In this document: positions 16,441 to 34,457 of the stretch, piece by piece | Position numbering within the stretch: the first letter of the stretch is position 1 | Layout: every line of letters starts with the position of its first letter | Assembly: GCF_009389715.1 (NCBI RefSeq) | Contig: NC_052399.1 | Span: 27,785,146-27,849,145, forward strand | Length of the DNA: 64,000 nucleotides | Source of the DNA: Phoenix dactylifera | Lineage: Eukaryota > Streptophyta > Magnoliopsida > Arecales > Arecaceae | Direction of reading: 5' to 3' | Translations under genes and position numbers: made by a program | The notes under the pieces: model-generated | What the model was told of the DNA's origin: nothing | Database searches by the model: none | Seen by the model: the letters and a program-made list of their open reading frames with translations, nothing else

Positions 16441-17766
16441 CTGTGGCCGAAGAAGCTCTTGGGCTTGAAGCTGACACAACAGGGTATTTTGAGCTCGGGC
16501 CCGGGACATCATTATAAGCATCAAAAGAGGTTGCCGCAGGTTGTAGCAGCGGAGAGGTCCGACCGAGGTCAACTGAACCTTCGGCGGAGTCCGAGATCGG
16601 GTTGATTCCGAATGCAATCAAGGTCCTGCCTAGTTGGTATTGTGGTCTGCCCAGCTGGGATTGGACGATTCCTTATCATATGCAGGACGATCCATTTTGT
16701 CCCCCATCACACTACCATGTATGTCTCTGAAAACATCCTTGTTTCATGTCTATGTGAACCAAGCTTCCAAGGACCATAATTTACAAGCAAACAAGCAGCT
16801 GTTTGGAAGAGAAGTTTAAGGGTTTTCTTTTCTTTTTAATCTTCTATTCTTTTCAATTTCGAGGGTTTCCTTGGCTATTTTAGGGAATATATGATAGAAA
16901 TATAAAGATGATCAACAAGTTTTCACATAAACAAACTTTGCATAAGTTTTCTGCCTCAAGATGGATAAGATGCGTGAAAGGAAAACGTACTTCCTCCGGA
17001 AATAAGTCAAAGAAGTTAACAAAAAAATGTAGACTTCTATGAAGCTTACCAATTTCACTTGTATACTTCAACATATTGGTATAGATATTACCTAACTGTA
17101 CTTCAACATGCCATACATATTAGATCCACAAAAATGAAGACACAATAAAAGTGTTGACTTAAATTGTGATCTCTTATAAACCGAGACATGCATTGCCTAT
17201 TTATCACATGCTCTTGTTCATTCAATCTTTCCCAACCTTTTCCTTTTCTATAGAGTTGATTTTAATTGTTGGTTTAATGGATGACAATTAGGTAGAGATA
17301 CACCTTCTAAAAAAGACAAATTCTAAAAGCTTGTAGATGAGATTTTTTGGTATGTTTATTTATTTGTTGATAAACTTCATGATGTTCCTACAATAAATCT
17401 CGAGCATAAATTGTTATTTCCTTCAGAACAATTTCTTTGTCCTTACAATATACAAACACAAAGATCTAGCATGGTAATTTACTTCTTAGTGGTACTAAGA
17501 TTGTCTGTCCACTTTGTTTCTTCATAAAATCAGAGTATATTTATGAGTTCCTAACACCTTTCTCAAAAGGTTAGTGCGATCATTTTTTGAGAAACAGTTG
17601 CTGCCATCAATTGGTTAGACTCTACAGTTTGTATCAAATACACATCTTAATCAAATATAGTCATGACAGGCATTGTGCCACACTTTGCCAATAACAATAA
17701 TTACTGCATGGTGGTTGTACTGCATATGCTGCTTCTATTGGAAGGCTAGGTAGGCAATATTATAGG
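16441..17766. other. Intergenic, no gene seen
   Basis: GC-rich up to about 16,650, then AT-rich. No domain-bearing frame or splice structure found on either strand. Confidence 0.45.
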
Positions 17767-17778
17767 CTGGATTCTTTT

Positions 17779-18190
17779 TTCTTTTCTTTATTTTTTTTTT
17801 TGCTGCTTAAGAAAAGGGGAAGAAGGGAGGAAGGGACAAATCCACTTCCGTATAGCAGTCCTCACTAGGCCTCCACCCCATCAGGATAATATTCGATACG
17901 GACAGAAATGACCGTATGCTGGGCACCCCGACCGGTTTTACTCATATTCTTCCCACTTATGGGCCTGGCTCGGCTACCTCTCTGGGCTCCGGCACGAACC
18001 CTCCGTACGAGTACGTCACACCTAGCACCACCGAGGCTACCAGCGGACCAGTAAGCTCTTTCAGACCTCGTGTTCGAGCAGGAAGCATTCGGTTTTCATA
18101 ATTTAATCGACGCTCACGCGTTTCGAACTTGGATTCACTTGGTTTGGAAATAAAGCCCTGTTCTACTGGGCTACCACCTTAGTCGCTAGA
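17779..18190 (-). mobile_element. tRNA-type SINE with target-site duplication
   Basis: Minus-strand element of about 412 bp flanked by a perfect 12-bp direct repeat, CTGGATTCTTTT, at 17767-17778 and 18191-18202. Near the 5' end it has an A-box-like TAGCCCAGTAGA (18162-18173) and a B-box-like GTTCGAAAC (18120-18128), spaced as in tRNA-derived RNA polymerase III promoters. The other end is an A-rich tail on the minus strand (T-rich at 17,779-17,802 on the plus strand). Internal promoter, A-tail and target-site duplication together support a SINE mobilised by LINE machinery. No protein is expected. Confidence 0.78.
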
Positions 18191-18459
18191 CTGGATTCTT
18201 TTAGATAGACAACTTTTATCTCATCGGCCAACCCTAATTGGTATGGTATTTCAATATTGATACAAGTGAGTTATCGAGGAGGACAAGGCGTAGTGGAGGT
18301 ATGGGAGAATTTTGGTGATTTTAACCATGTGGGACATGTGCACCACAATACATGCAGGTGTCAATTTCAAGTAGTAGCATGGCCAATTTGGTAAACTGCG
18401 GGAGCCATTTTTGCGCGCGTGGTGGGGGAGAGGTCGGTAGGTGGACTCTCCACAAACTT

Positions 18460-18505
<46 letters not shown>

Positions 18506-19980
18506 ATAGTGGACTCCTCCCACGCTCGACAGCTCCCAGTCACGTGCGGGCCCCACCGGCCAAGTTCGGCCGAGAGATCTCGCCACCTTTTTATCTACTC
18601 ATCTATTGCTCCCCCTCTATTTCCCTATTAAATATTAAATTAAAAAAATTTCCACTTCCATATCAGGCCAGTTCCATCTGGGCGAGGGCCCCACCGTCAC
18701 CACCTTTGTTGGGCTGGCGGTGTGCGCAAAAACGGGTCCGGTTAAGTGAAGTATTTAATTCATGACCCGGATCCAGTATCAGCTGCATCCACCTAAATAC
18801 ACCCCAACCCTAATTTTTATCCTAAGCTTTGATATTGCTAGTTTCAATATGACATAGTTCATGCTCGAAAACACAGGGGGTAAATAATAGTTGTTGCAAC
18901 AATTTGATAAACTATCAAATATCGTAATAATGGTCATATAATGTAACTCTTATAATAATACTGCAATATGACTATATTATAGATATTTTTCATCTTTATA
19001 ATTAAATATTATTTATTGTAATACTTTATGGCTGATTTGATGAAATTATTATATTTTTAATAAAGTTTAAAATATAAAGTCTCCTCTATTTAGTAATGTA
19101 ACAATAGAGTTTCACCATCAGATGGTTTTCGAATTTATTTATTATAATAACTACTTAATGACTCTACCAGAGATATAATATTTTTATTTATTCTCGAGAA
19201 GATTTTTTTTTTATTTTCATCATTTTCAAATTGAAACTTCAATATCGTTGTAATTGAATTGTAGATTTATTTAAAACTTATTTAAAAATTAATGCTAAAT
19301 TGACTTCTTTACGACAATAAGTAAATCTTATATTAAATAGTATCTGTTAATGCCATTATGATAAAAGATGCATGTACTACTGTTCGAAACTTTTTTTTTT
19401 GATAGAGCGGATGACTCATACAATATTGATATGAATACATCCAATAAAATTAGAAAATAAAATATTTCAAAATTCCAGTCAAAATAGCTATCCAGTAGTT
19501 CACAAAAAATCTCTAGAGTGTTCCGTTATATAGGAGACGACCTAATCTACCGCTTCATTAGTCTCCCAGTAGATAGACCTCGCTATGGAGAATGCGCACT
19601 CTCTCGAGCTGCTCAAGATGTCATGCAGGAGGTGGTGAGAGCCAAACTAAATGTTAAAATGCCTATCTTCTGGCAATGGGTGAATTGAGCCTTAGGAAGG
19701 ATGTGAGAAATGGATCGAAACGGGTCGGGTGTAAGCGGACAAGCTTGTCAACCCATCAGGCTCCTTCCCCTCCCAGGTTTCCCAGAGAACCCAAACCTCT
19801 CAAACGTTACCCTTGGCCCCTTCCCGTTCCAGATGCCACGTGACGTTGCAAACGCGTCAGTTGGGCAACACGTGGCAGTCGTGGTCCCACAAGTCTTGAC
19901 GACTTCCATCCTCCCCTCTTCTTCACTCCACCAAATATTTAGTTTCCTTATGCAGAGATATCACCATATCAACTCGCGTG

Positions 19981-20011
<31 letters not shown>

Positions 20012-20071
20012 GCAGCGGTTTCCATCCCCTTGGCCTTTTCCTCCACCTTAAACGTTATCCCCCTCTCACTA

Positions 20072-20079
20072 TATAAATA
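20072..20079 (+). promoter_or_regulatory. TATA box of ACL5-like gene
   Basis: TATAAATA, 68 bp before the start codon, after a CT-rich leader-type sequence. The spacing suits a transcription start near 20,105. The identical box is kept in copy B at 46942-46949. Confidence 0.7.
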
Positions 20080-20146
20080 CCACCCTACCTCTCTCTCCAG
20101 CACCCACACTTCCTTCCTTCGCCTTGTGTTTCTCTCTGCAGGAGCC

Positions 20147-24605
<4,459 letters not shown>

Positions 24606-27600
24606 GGCTCCTCATTCAAGGGACAAAATATATGTCAATGGAGCTCTAAATCAACAATACTTTGGGCAAAGAGGGCAAGAATCTTATGAAGAAGTGTGGT
24701 GGTAGCATTCTTTGCATCTTTTATATCCAAAACAAATAATTGGTTGACCATGACTCACTGATGAAATAAAATGTAAATTCTAATAAATTGTATGACAATT
24801 AGTTACTAGCATTTCATATCTTTCTTTCCCTCTTTTCGGTATGAAAATGGATTTGAATATGATTGGTGGTCTCTGATAGAAAAAGAAGGAACTAAAAAAC
24901 TTATGCAATCAGATAGATATGCGAGGCATCTGTAATTTCATGTTTGGAAATCGTTTCTACTTCTAGAAAATTAAACATTTTAGTTATGAATAATTTTTTA
25001 AATCGCTTAAAAAGGTTAATCTAATTTATCCATATAGCCAACAATTTAAATTATTTCCTTAAAAATATGTAAAGCTCTTTTATAATGAGCCACAGTAAAC
25101 AATATAAACTCTTCATGACATCTCCTTTAGGAGTAGTTGTTGTTTTATTTTGGTTTTTCTTTGAAAACTGACCTTGAGCAATTCAATTCATGTTTCAAAC
25201 ATGGGCAACATCTTTCCTCAGCAACTCAGCTAATGCAAGTGCTAATGTGCTATTGTAGACCAACTCTTAATATAAGCCTTTCTGGTACTTGGGAGGGAGA
25301 TATTCCCCAAACCTTAAATAATTCTTCTGTATGCTCATCTCTGTTCCATTTATTATTGCCATCCATGATGTACTCACTGGGCAAACTCTCCAGCTCAATG
25401 GAGGTCCTGGGGCAAACTCCATATAAACCCCTAGTTTTGACCCTATACCCTATTAGTAACACTTCAAGAAAAGGGCATTTGGAACCGATAATTTTTTACG
25501 ACAAATCATCATTTTGTGCAATATTTGAAAACATGAGTCATTAAAAAAAAGGTTGCTGATGAAACAAAAGCTCGACGAAAGAAAAAGGTTTTGGAAGTAA
25601 TGGCATAACTCTAGGATGTCCTTAATAAAAGTTTGACGGAACAAAAGGTGTTGGAGTTGGTCTGCTCTTCAAAGATGACACAATCCTTTCTTTTGTTTCT
25701 GTTCTGGTGTATACACGGCTAACAGATTGCCATCTTCTTTGCTTTCTCATGGATTTGTTTGGTTACAACTGACACATGCAGTTCTGATTTGACAGACTCT
25801 CTACTTCCCGTAACTCATCCTCTCTATAATTACCAATTCTTTTAATAAAGTTTTGGGTGGCTTTTGCCTCCCTTAGTATGAAAAAAAAAGGTTGCTGGTT
25901 GATATTCAGAACCTGAAGTATAAACCACCCTTGCGATCTACTTAAAGATTATATTCCTACCAACCAGCGCAATTCCATCTCCCCTCCCTCTAATTCCAAA
26001 GTTAAATTCTTACCCTCCTGGTAATCTGCTCTTAACTGAATTAAGCGCAAAGTCCAAATATCATGAGACGATAGCTGGCCGGCTCAAATCTAGCAGACAT
26101 GGACTGGATATTGAAAACCCAAGCTATATATGCTTTCTGGAGCATGGAACTCCATCAAGAATTCAATCATGTCCTCCTACGTAAGAACTCTCATGGAGCA
26201 TTCTCAGATGGCATATCCTTCCATGGATCCTTCTTCTACTATGACTTTACTCTGAATAAAGCAAGATAATGCTTTTAGGCTTACAGCAAATTTGAAGACC
26301 TAATTGCTCATCAGGAGATCAATTTCCAGCATATTCATGGTAAACAATCTCTCCATCCTGCAACAGGCAAAGCTAATATTTCTATGCCTTCCTATTTATC
26401 GAACTTCTCCTAATTATGCTCAACAATCTCTCATAGTATTTTGTTCACAACCATCAGTGTCTTTTTCCTAAATAAAAAGACCATTACCAACTAAAAACTA
26501 CGTTCCATACTTTCCAGTTAGTTGATCATGTCTATGTTATATTTCATCAATATGCCATAAAGCAAACTTCTTCCATAGTCAATGTTAATCTACTTTCATC
26601 TGATCTTCAACAAGCATAAATCTCATAACTGTGAACTCCCATCACTCTTTGAGAGCTAATGAATTGGCCTTGAAGTAGTGTATCCAATATTTTTCAGTTT
26701 ACAAGATTGAGAGAGAACCACTTGTGAATAGATTATTCAGGTACATCAAAAGTTTCAACCAATCAATATAATGGTCTGCATTTTCAATGATCTAACAGTT
26801 CGGACCTTAGAAAATACTAGAGTTCAAACCAAGTAAGCTGTATCGGCATAACTGATGGTATGGGGCAACCCGACCATACCAGTCGGTATCGGTACTTGAT
26901 AAGCGCATACCGCACTCAGTACGCAGAAAAACCTGTACGTACTGTACCGACACTAGCTAGTGACACTGTACGAGTCCAATATAAGATGACAAATCTTAGC
27001 TCAAACCTCTAGTGGCATCACCATCATGTTTGAAACACATGACACCACAAATACAAAAAGCCCTTCCTAGTGAACACAAGGAGAGATTCTACTTCGAGCT
27101 AAATAAGTTAGTTAATATTAAATAGATAAATAACTGTTTGTAGAAAATCGTAATTAGCAGCCATAGCACCTTTGGATCTCCATGTTTTTGTCTGCAAGGA
27201 TTTGGACTATTAAGGCAGTCCATACTCTATAGGCAGCCCTGAGTCATGAGTATATATGTCCCTTAAAATCAATATTTTCGCCCACGCAGCTTATGCAGTA
27301 GTATAAAAAATTTCTTTGCCCACCGACTCAAGAGATCATGCTAATCCATTTTTTTTGGAAAAAATTCTTTCAATGTTACATTTGTTGAGAATATTCCCAC
27401 ATATCTCTATTAGAAGTAAATATTTCTAGCATAGTTATTAAATTACTAAAGCACCTGGTTTCCCCTTAACCAATAAGACATCTTACTGTCATAAGACCAT
27501 TGTAAGGAAAACTATTTATTCTAAAGATAGGTATAACTATGTTATCGGATTCCTATTTGATAAGCCTAAAATTCAAATCAATAGTGACTTCGCATATCCT

Positions 27601-28343
27601 TTACACTCTTAGATAGCAAAGATATTTGTAGAAACACATAAATAAGTACGAATCCTTATTTTAGCTTCTTTTTTTAATTGTTAATAGAATAATAGTTAAA
27701 TTTTCTTTTGGCTTACTTTAATAGAACATTAATTTGGAGCTTGAGTCCAATATAGAGAGTTTTATCTAAGGTTCTTATTTTATTGGAAATAACAAAGCAA
27801 ATGGTTGAGGAGAACAAAATCGACTTCATATTATATCTATTTATGATATTAAATTTTAATATAAATCTGGTACAAGACAATCAAGATATAAGAAATTATA
27901 TTTTATACTAAGCGCACCATATCAGCGATGCACTATAGAAATAAATCGAGACGAGTTACAAAAACAGTAATCCAACACGAGCACCTAATGAGTGTGCCCA
28001 AAAAAATTAAGATGCTTGATTAGCATCGCTAAATGGTGCGAGTGATGCAGGATATATGTGATCAGCCAGCCAACTTAGTTGGCCGGGTTGGTCTCCAATG
28101 TGGTTTTAATAACTATGCTTTCAAATGTAATTAGACAACGGCCTCCTTTATGGGATCTATGGATGAGGAAAAGTAGAGCCAAGTATAGAAAGAAAATAAC
28201 TATGTATCGGACACGCACGGTTCTTCGCCGTTTCTCCAATAAATAGAAGCGTAATAAATCCCTCGAGTCTTGCGTTCGAAGCGAACCCAATCCGCTCCCG
28301 ATTTCCCCTCTTTCTCTCGGCTCCAACCCCACCTTCCCCCGTG
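24606..28343. other. Intergenic, no gene supported
   Basis: A 135-codon frame at 25,137-25,544 has no recognisable domain or biased composition and is not called. A patch at 26,850-26,970 rich in GGTATCGGTAC-type words resembles the one near 1.7 kb. From about 28,200 the sequence becomes the GC-richer promoter of the RPA1-like gene. Confidence 0.5.
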
Positions 28344-28378
28344 AAACCCTAATTGTTGATATCTAGCATCTAGGGTTT
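28344..28378 (+). promoter_or_regulatory. TELO boxes upstream of RPA1-like gene
   Basis: AAACCCTAA at 28344-28352 and the reverse-orientation CTAGGGTTT at 28370-28378, 158-192 bp before the start codon. TELO boxes are frequent in plant promoters of replication and cell-cycle genes, which fits an RPA subunit. Confidence 0.6.
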
Positions 28379-28535
28379 CCGAACCCCAAATCCCCATCTT
28401 TTGCTTATTTCCAGGGTCCTCGATCTTTTGAGAACTCAATCTTCTCAATTTTTCCTTCCATCCCAAATTCTAGGTTTCCGATCATTTTCAGCCCTGGAAT
28501 TCGGTTTATCTCCAAAACTCGGCAAATCCTGAGGA

Positions 28536-30946
28536 ATGGCGGCGAGCCTGACGGCGAATGCGATCGCGGCGGTGAACGGCGGCGATCTGGACCTGAAGCC
28601 GGTGGCAGGTGCTGGACGTGAAGTTGATATCGGCTGCCCAGGGCGGTACCGGATGCTGGTGTCGGACGGGGCGACGCAGCAGGCGCTGCTGGGGACGCAG
28701 CTCAGTGGGCACGTGAAGGCGGGAAGGTGAAGAAGAGCTCGGTCGTTCAGTTGCTCGAGTACATCCTAGCACCGTCCAGGCCGAAGGTTCATTCCTTGAT
28801 CTCTCTGAAACTTTTTTCTATTTTTCTTTCTGTTTTTTTTTTTTACTTTTGGGAAGGTGGAAGGGAACGACGCGAGAAAAAGATGTGATTTTTATGAATC
28901 TGAGACGGGGAATGGAGTTAATATGCCGACAATTTTGTCACCGACGCTGAGGAAGTGGTTAAACTAGTGGATGTTTTAAATTACTAAGAAAATTATTGAT
29001 CAGGGCCTTGGAAGTATGTTTTATAGCTCTGGAAGGGGGTTATTTAAATATTTCATTCCTGCTATGAATCATAGAAATATTTTCGAAAAACATAAAAACT
29101 GGAAAAAGTTTTTTCTCTGCAAATTTTATTTCAAATATTTTGTTTAATTATGGAGAATGGTAATATGTGGTTAACAAAGTTTAATTGATGTTGTTTCATA
29201 GGTGTTTGATGAATGATGACAACCCTCCAAATTGTCCATCTTCTTGTCTTTCTTTTTTTTTTGAATTTCTGGTTTCTTATTTAATGCGGAGGTTGTAATG
29301 ATGCAGGGTTATTATGTTCTGAACATGCAAACGTTAGTCATAGAGTGTGAGATAATTGGGAATCCTAATCTGCCGCCAGAAGCTGCTCCAATCACTCTGC
29401 AGGCATCATCTAATAACAATTCAGGTAACTCAGGAGGACCTTCACTTGATGGGGCAAGAATTATATCCAGTTCAGCAACAAACTCCAGCAACAACGTTCA
29501 GAGTTTCCACCCAACAGTCCAACCATCTTACAGGCCTCCACCAAATTACAAGAATCGTGGGGCCAATCATGAAAATGAGGCTCCTGCACGGATAATACCA
29601 ATAGCTTCTTTGAATCCTTATCAGGGGCGATGGGCCATCAAAGCAAGAGTGACTGCAAAGGGAGAGCTTCGGAGGTATAACAATGCCAGGGGAGATGGGA
29701 AAGTGTTCTCCTTTGACCTCCTTGATTCTGATGGAGGAGAGATACGTGCAACCTGTTTTAATGCTGTAGTTGACCGTTTCTATGAGATTGTGGATGTTGG
29801 GAAGGTTTATATGATATCAAAAGGAACTCTGAAGCCTGCTCGAAGAGCTTCAACCATCTTAACAATGAATGGGAAATATTTTTGGAGGCAACATCAACCG
29901 GTAGAGCTCTGTCCTGATGAAGACAACTCCATACCAACACAACAGTTTAATTTCAGACCAATCAGTGAAATTGAGAATGCAGAGAATAACTCAATTGTGG
30001 ATATTATTGGCATAGTCACATCAATTAATCCTTTGGTCACATATTGAGGAAGAATGGTATGGAAACTCAGAGAAGGGATACTAAATATGAAAGATGTGTC
30101 GGTCGAAGTGTTGAGTTAACTCTATGGGGAGACTTTTGCAACAGAGAAGGAAGGCAACTGCAAGAAATGCTTGACTCTCGGGTTTTTCCAATATTGGCTG
30201 TTAAGGCAGGAAAAGTAAATGACTTCAGTGGAAAGTCTGTCGGAACAATTTCAGCTACACAACTCTATATAAATCCTAATTCCCTGAAGCTCATAGCTTG
30301 AGAGAGTGGTTTGATGGAGGGGGAAAGAATGCAGCCTCTCAGTCCATCTCCAGGGATGCCATGCAGAGCTTTCTCGGAATGATAACCGGAAGAGAGTGTC
30401 CCAGATCAAATATGAGGGTCTTGGAAGGGTGATAAGCCTGACTGGGTGACAGTGAAAGCTACCATTTCATTCATCAAGACTGATACTTTCTGTTACACAG
30501 CTTGTCCTCTAATGATTGGTGATAGACAATGTAGCAAGAAGGTGACGAGGCTGGCTAGTGGAAACTGGTGTTGTGATAGGTGTGATAAAGAATTTGAAGA
30601 GTGTGACTATAGGTATCTTCTTCAGGCCCAGGTGCAAGACCATACAGGACTAACTTGGGTAACGGCCTTTCAAGAGTCAGGGGAGGAGATTTTAGGTTGC
30701 TCAGCAAAGGAGCTATACATGCTAAAATATGAAGAGCATGATGATACTAGGTTTGGGGAGATCATACGTGGTAGTCTCTTTCAGCAGTACCTATTTAAGC
30801 TCAAAATAAAAGAAGAACTCTTTGGAGATGAGCAGCGAGTGAAAATCACAGTCATTAAGGGCAGAGAAAGTGAATCCATCCACCGAGAGCAGATACCTAC
30901 TAGATTTGATCTTAAAGCTTTCTGCATAAATGCAAAATTTTCATGA
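28536..30946 (+). pseudogene. RPA1A: Replication protein A 70-kDa subunit (RPA1A-like), frame-disrupted
   Basis: Two-exon RPA large subunit, the single-strand DNA-binding protein of replication and repair. Exon 1 (28536 to about 28786) encodes the RPA1N start MAASLTANAIAAVNGGDLDL; exon 2 starts at 29307 (GYYVLNMQTLVIECEIIGNP). An open stretch to 30047 holds the linker and DBD-A (IASLNPYQGRWAIKARVTAK). DBD-B follows (KVNDFSGKSVGTISATQLYI), then the zinc-ribbon DBD-C with TACPLM, QCSKKV and WCCDRCDKEF. About eight places need a frame change to keep homology: near 28605, 28645, 28723, 30041, 30282, 30365, 30427 and 30860. Most look like losses of one or two bases. The homologous stop is TAA at 30927-30929; the uncorrected frame runs to 30946. 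No functional protein can be made as written. Either a pseudogene that kept its structure or a poorly sequenced gene. Confidence 0.82.
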
Positions 30947-32837
30947 AAATGACCTGTCCTTCATCATCATTGTGGGACATTCGCTTTTTTTGATGCTGAT
31001 TTCTTTTAAGGTTCTAGAGTGACTCTAGAAGAATTTGAATTCATACCCATATATTGGCTTGATTCAACAGCTTCGAAATTAAAGATTCTTTTAATAAATG
31101 ACATGTTGACAATTTACCACTGCACCTTTCAGGATATCAGGTGTATCCACGTGTAAATTTTCACATACAACAAATACTTAGTGCGGTGGATGGTTCATTT
31201 GTAAAATCCACTTAGTGTACTTACAAGTTGTTCAATCCTTGGTCCTGTAAGGGAATTAGTTTTCTCACAACCTAATGTTGATGTTAGATTTTTTTTCTTT
31301 CTTTTGTCATGTACTATTTACCTATGAAGAATTCTGCATTGGAAGTTCTACTGTAATAGATGTGCTCCAATAAGAACTAACAACATCTTGGTATTTCTTG
31401 TTTCTTCTAGTTGAAGGATTTTCTTTGGAGGGAATGGCAAGGCTTATTGCTTATGGTCATTGTCATAATATAATACTAATCTTAAGGACATTTGGCTTGA
31501 TTTCTCCGTGCAATTACCTTTTTTTCTGTAATCTATACTTAATCTGATAGATCTTTGCATCTTATTTGATAATTGTTTTTAGGCTGTTTTGTCAGACCTG
31601 TCTGCATGCTGAAAGAGATTATATTTTACAAGATTGGAATGCTGAGACTTGACATATCATCTAAAACTTTCTTAAGCCATCTAAAAATTTCTTAATTAAT
31701 AAATGCTGAAGGTGACAATTTCCTGTTATTTAACCTTCTTAATCGCTGACAAAATGCTTCTTGTAAAAAGGTGCAATAAGAAGGATCATGTGCGCATAAT
31801 ATGAAGGATCTATGGTATGGTTTTTTTCTGGTACCGTGTTTGCTATTAAGGTCGTGCCAGTGTATCAAGTTGCATGATGTGATGTCAGTTAAATGTCGCG
31901 TGTGTCAAAAAAATCACATATGCTTGTTTCACCACTTCTAGCCTATGACAAGACTAGGACAGTTTTATTTCCCCCACATTTGATATGCTCTGTTACCCAA
32001 AGAGCCCACCCATTTTAAGCCTTCCATCAGAACCAGATTGTGAGTCGTACCTCTGCAGGTTTATTTTGTACATAGAAAATTGATCGCTCCAGATGTCTAA
32101 ACCACTTGATTTGTAGGTATGAAACTGGTTTCTAATGAAAGCTACATCCACCAGTCCTTCTGACTCTAAGCCTGTCACTTCTGCCTTTCCCCTAGCACCC
32201 GTGGTTTTATGCCTTCTTTGACGCCATATTTCATTAGTTAGCCTTTATTGGGTTCCGGCCCCGATTTCACTAGTACTCCTTTGGATACCATCTCCTCTCA
32301 TCTGGAGAGAGATCTGCTGTGCTCATAGCCTCAGAAGTAGGGGTGCTACCGGCGATCAAGTAGGAGATCGGGTCTACCCGGCGATCAAGTAGGAGATCGG
32401 GGATAGTCGGATAATCAATATCCTAGAGGACAGGCGACTACCTGAGGTTACATGCAGGGTTGGCCCACCCCTGATCAACCACGATTGACTAAAGGGCTCC
32501 AGAGTTTGTGATTTGTTTGCTCTGAGGGAGCGAAGGTGGGAACGAGGACCCTCGTCAGGCGGATGTTCGGTGAGCAACTTGTTGAGCAGGTACTATCTTT
32601 GTCGATCTCTAATGGAGAGAACGGACAGGAGGGTATGGAGCATGACCGGAAGGACAATGGTGAGTGCCCGAGACCTCTCGAGGACAGTCGGGGGGTCTGT
32701 GGCTCAGCAGATTGATGGCGGATAGATTTGGAGGATGCGCATCCACCGCCGTGTTGTTCTATTCCTATGAAGGTAGCATGGGGATGCTTACCTATTAAAG
32801 ATGTGTTGGTGCGGCAGGGAGTGAGGAATCCTGCATT
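30947..32837. other. Intergenic; RPA1 3' region, then repeat-like GC-rich DNA
   Basis: 31.0-32.0 kb is AT-rich 3' flank. 32.16-32.8 kb is GC-richer and contains a tandem pair of a 28-bp unit (CTACC(C)GGCGATCAAG..., 32346-32373 and 32374-32401). No gene or complete element was recognised. Confidence 0.45.
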
Positions 32838-34100
32838 ATAAATATAAAATTATGTTTTCAGTAATCAAGGATTTAGTTCCCATGCATTAGTGTAAAATGA
32901 ATCATTTTTTCATGAGAATAATATAAATGAACATATTCTCCATTCAGAGAAAGGAATGATTTTTTTCTCTCCCCTTACTGAGAAGGATGAAAAAAAATGA
33001 AGGGGAGACGGTTAAATTACAAAAGGTATTTCAAAAGAAAACATGAAAACAATGGATTTTTTTTTAAAAAAAGGAAGGCCATCTTCGTATATCGTCATGT
33101 CCACAGAGAGCAGAAAGCATTCCCAGAGGTCTGCTAAGGCAGAAAGCCTGACTCTAATAACGGGTTCTGGCTGGGTTGGGGACAGCTTGTGGATAACAAA
33201 TAGATAATAAGACGGTCTCTCTGTATGTTAGTGATGCCATAGATGAAAGGTTTTGAGAAAATAAGATCGAAGGAACTCCGCCAATCCGGCATTACTTTTA
33301 ACGCAAGGATACAAAGATTGGATGTGCTTCAATCATCTTCATGTTGCTTAACAGATTAATCAAATAGGTCCTAAATTTTTGTGTGCCAGAGAAAAGATGT
33401 TATTAATGCCAATTAACATGTAGCTGTGCCCCACTTATGTCCGTGTTTTAAAAGTTAATAGCAGCTCCTGAGATGAGGAAAGACAAGTATCATTTTGGTT
33501 AACCAATTCTGGGAACTGCAATGACTCAAATTATAGTTTTGCATCACAACAGCACGCTGTAGTATAATCAGGACTCACAATTTGAGCACACGGGCAAAAA
33601 GAAGACATGCTATGACGGTGTATTGAGATCGAGAGAATTTTTAGTAGAATTGAAAGGATTGAACCAAATGGTAAGCATGAATATTTTGAAGCAATTAAAG
33701 CCTACTTGGTTTTACAAAGTTGCAAATTAAAAAGAAACAAGAGAAGGAATTAATCATGATGTCATGGCATTACAACAAGTTGTCATGTTCTGAATTACAG
33801 TGGCATCAATTACGAGAATTTTAACTCAATTTCACCAGCAAGAAGCACCCTGACAACCAAATGCTAATATTGAACCACAACAAGATACCTTAATTGCAGA
33901 CACTTCCGATACATGATACATCTGTTTATGAGAGGTTATTTTACAGCCTACTACACGTGTACAAGATAACCAAAGATAGAACAAAAATTCTATCACATGC
34001 GGAGTATGCAGGATCATGTCAAAAGAAGTTCTAGTTTGGTGCCCACTAATTTGGAAAGCATGAAGTCATACAGTGCTTGGGGCAAACCATCTTAAATGCT

Positions 34101-34457
34101 TTAGCCAATATTTATAGGTACCGCAGTTGAGCCAGTGTGGCTAAGATGAATTTCTTGAGGCAGTAAGTGATATTGAATTGAGAGTTCCTCAAATATTTTC
34201 TTCATCTCAAGAACAAGATCAGTCATCCTGCTATTCTTCTCCCCCATGTTCTGATGGTTCATAGTGTGCGTAAGATACAGGGCCATGTTCATCTTATTTA
34301 CATTCACAATGTCCTTCACTACTATGCTGTGATCAGGATGCCAGTGGTTGGGTTTGCTTTCAATGTACCTGAGAGCACAAAAAGGCCAAAACAACAGGAT
34401 TTTTTTCCTAAAATCAGAGGAAGCATTATAACAGATCTATTTATAATATCAATAAAG

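Noticed and set aside
15798-16617. Arg/Pro/Ser-rich frames over the minisatellite
   Set aside because: Translations of a tandem repeat; same repeat seen in several frames.
17779-18190. A true tRNA gene at the SINE head
   Set aside because: Only the two internal promoter boxes are kept; the cloverleaf stems do not form by eye and the element has a tail and target duplication.
25137-25544. 135-codon open frame, plus strand
   Set aside because: No domain, no supporting splice sites or promoter, and ordinary composition; likely chance.
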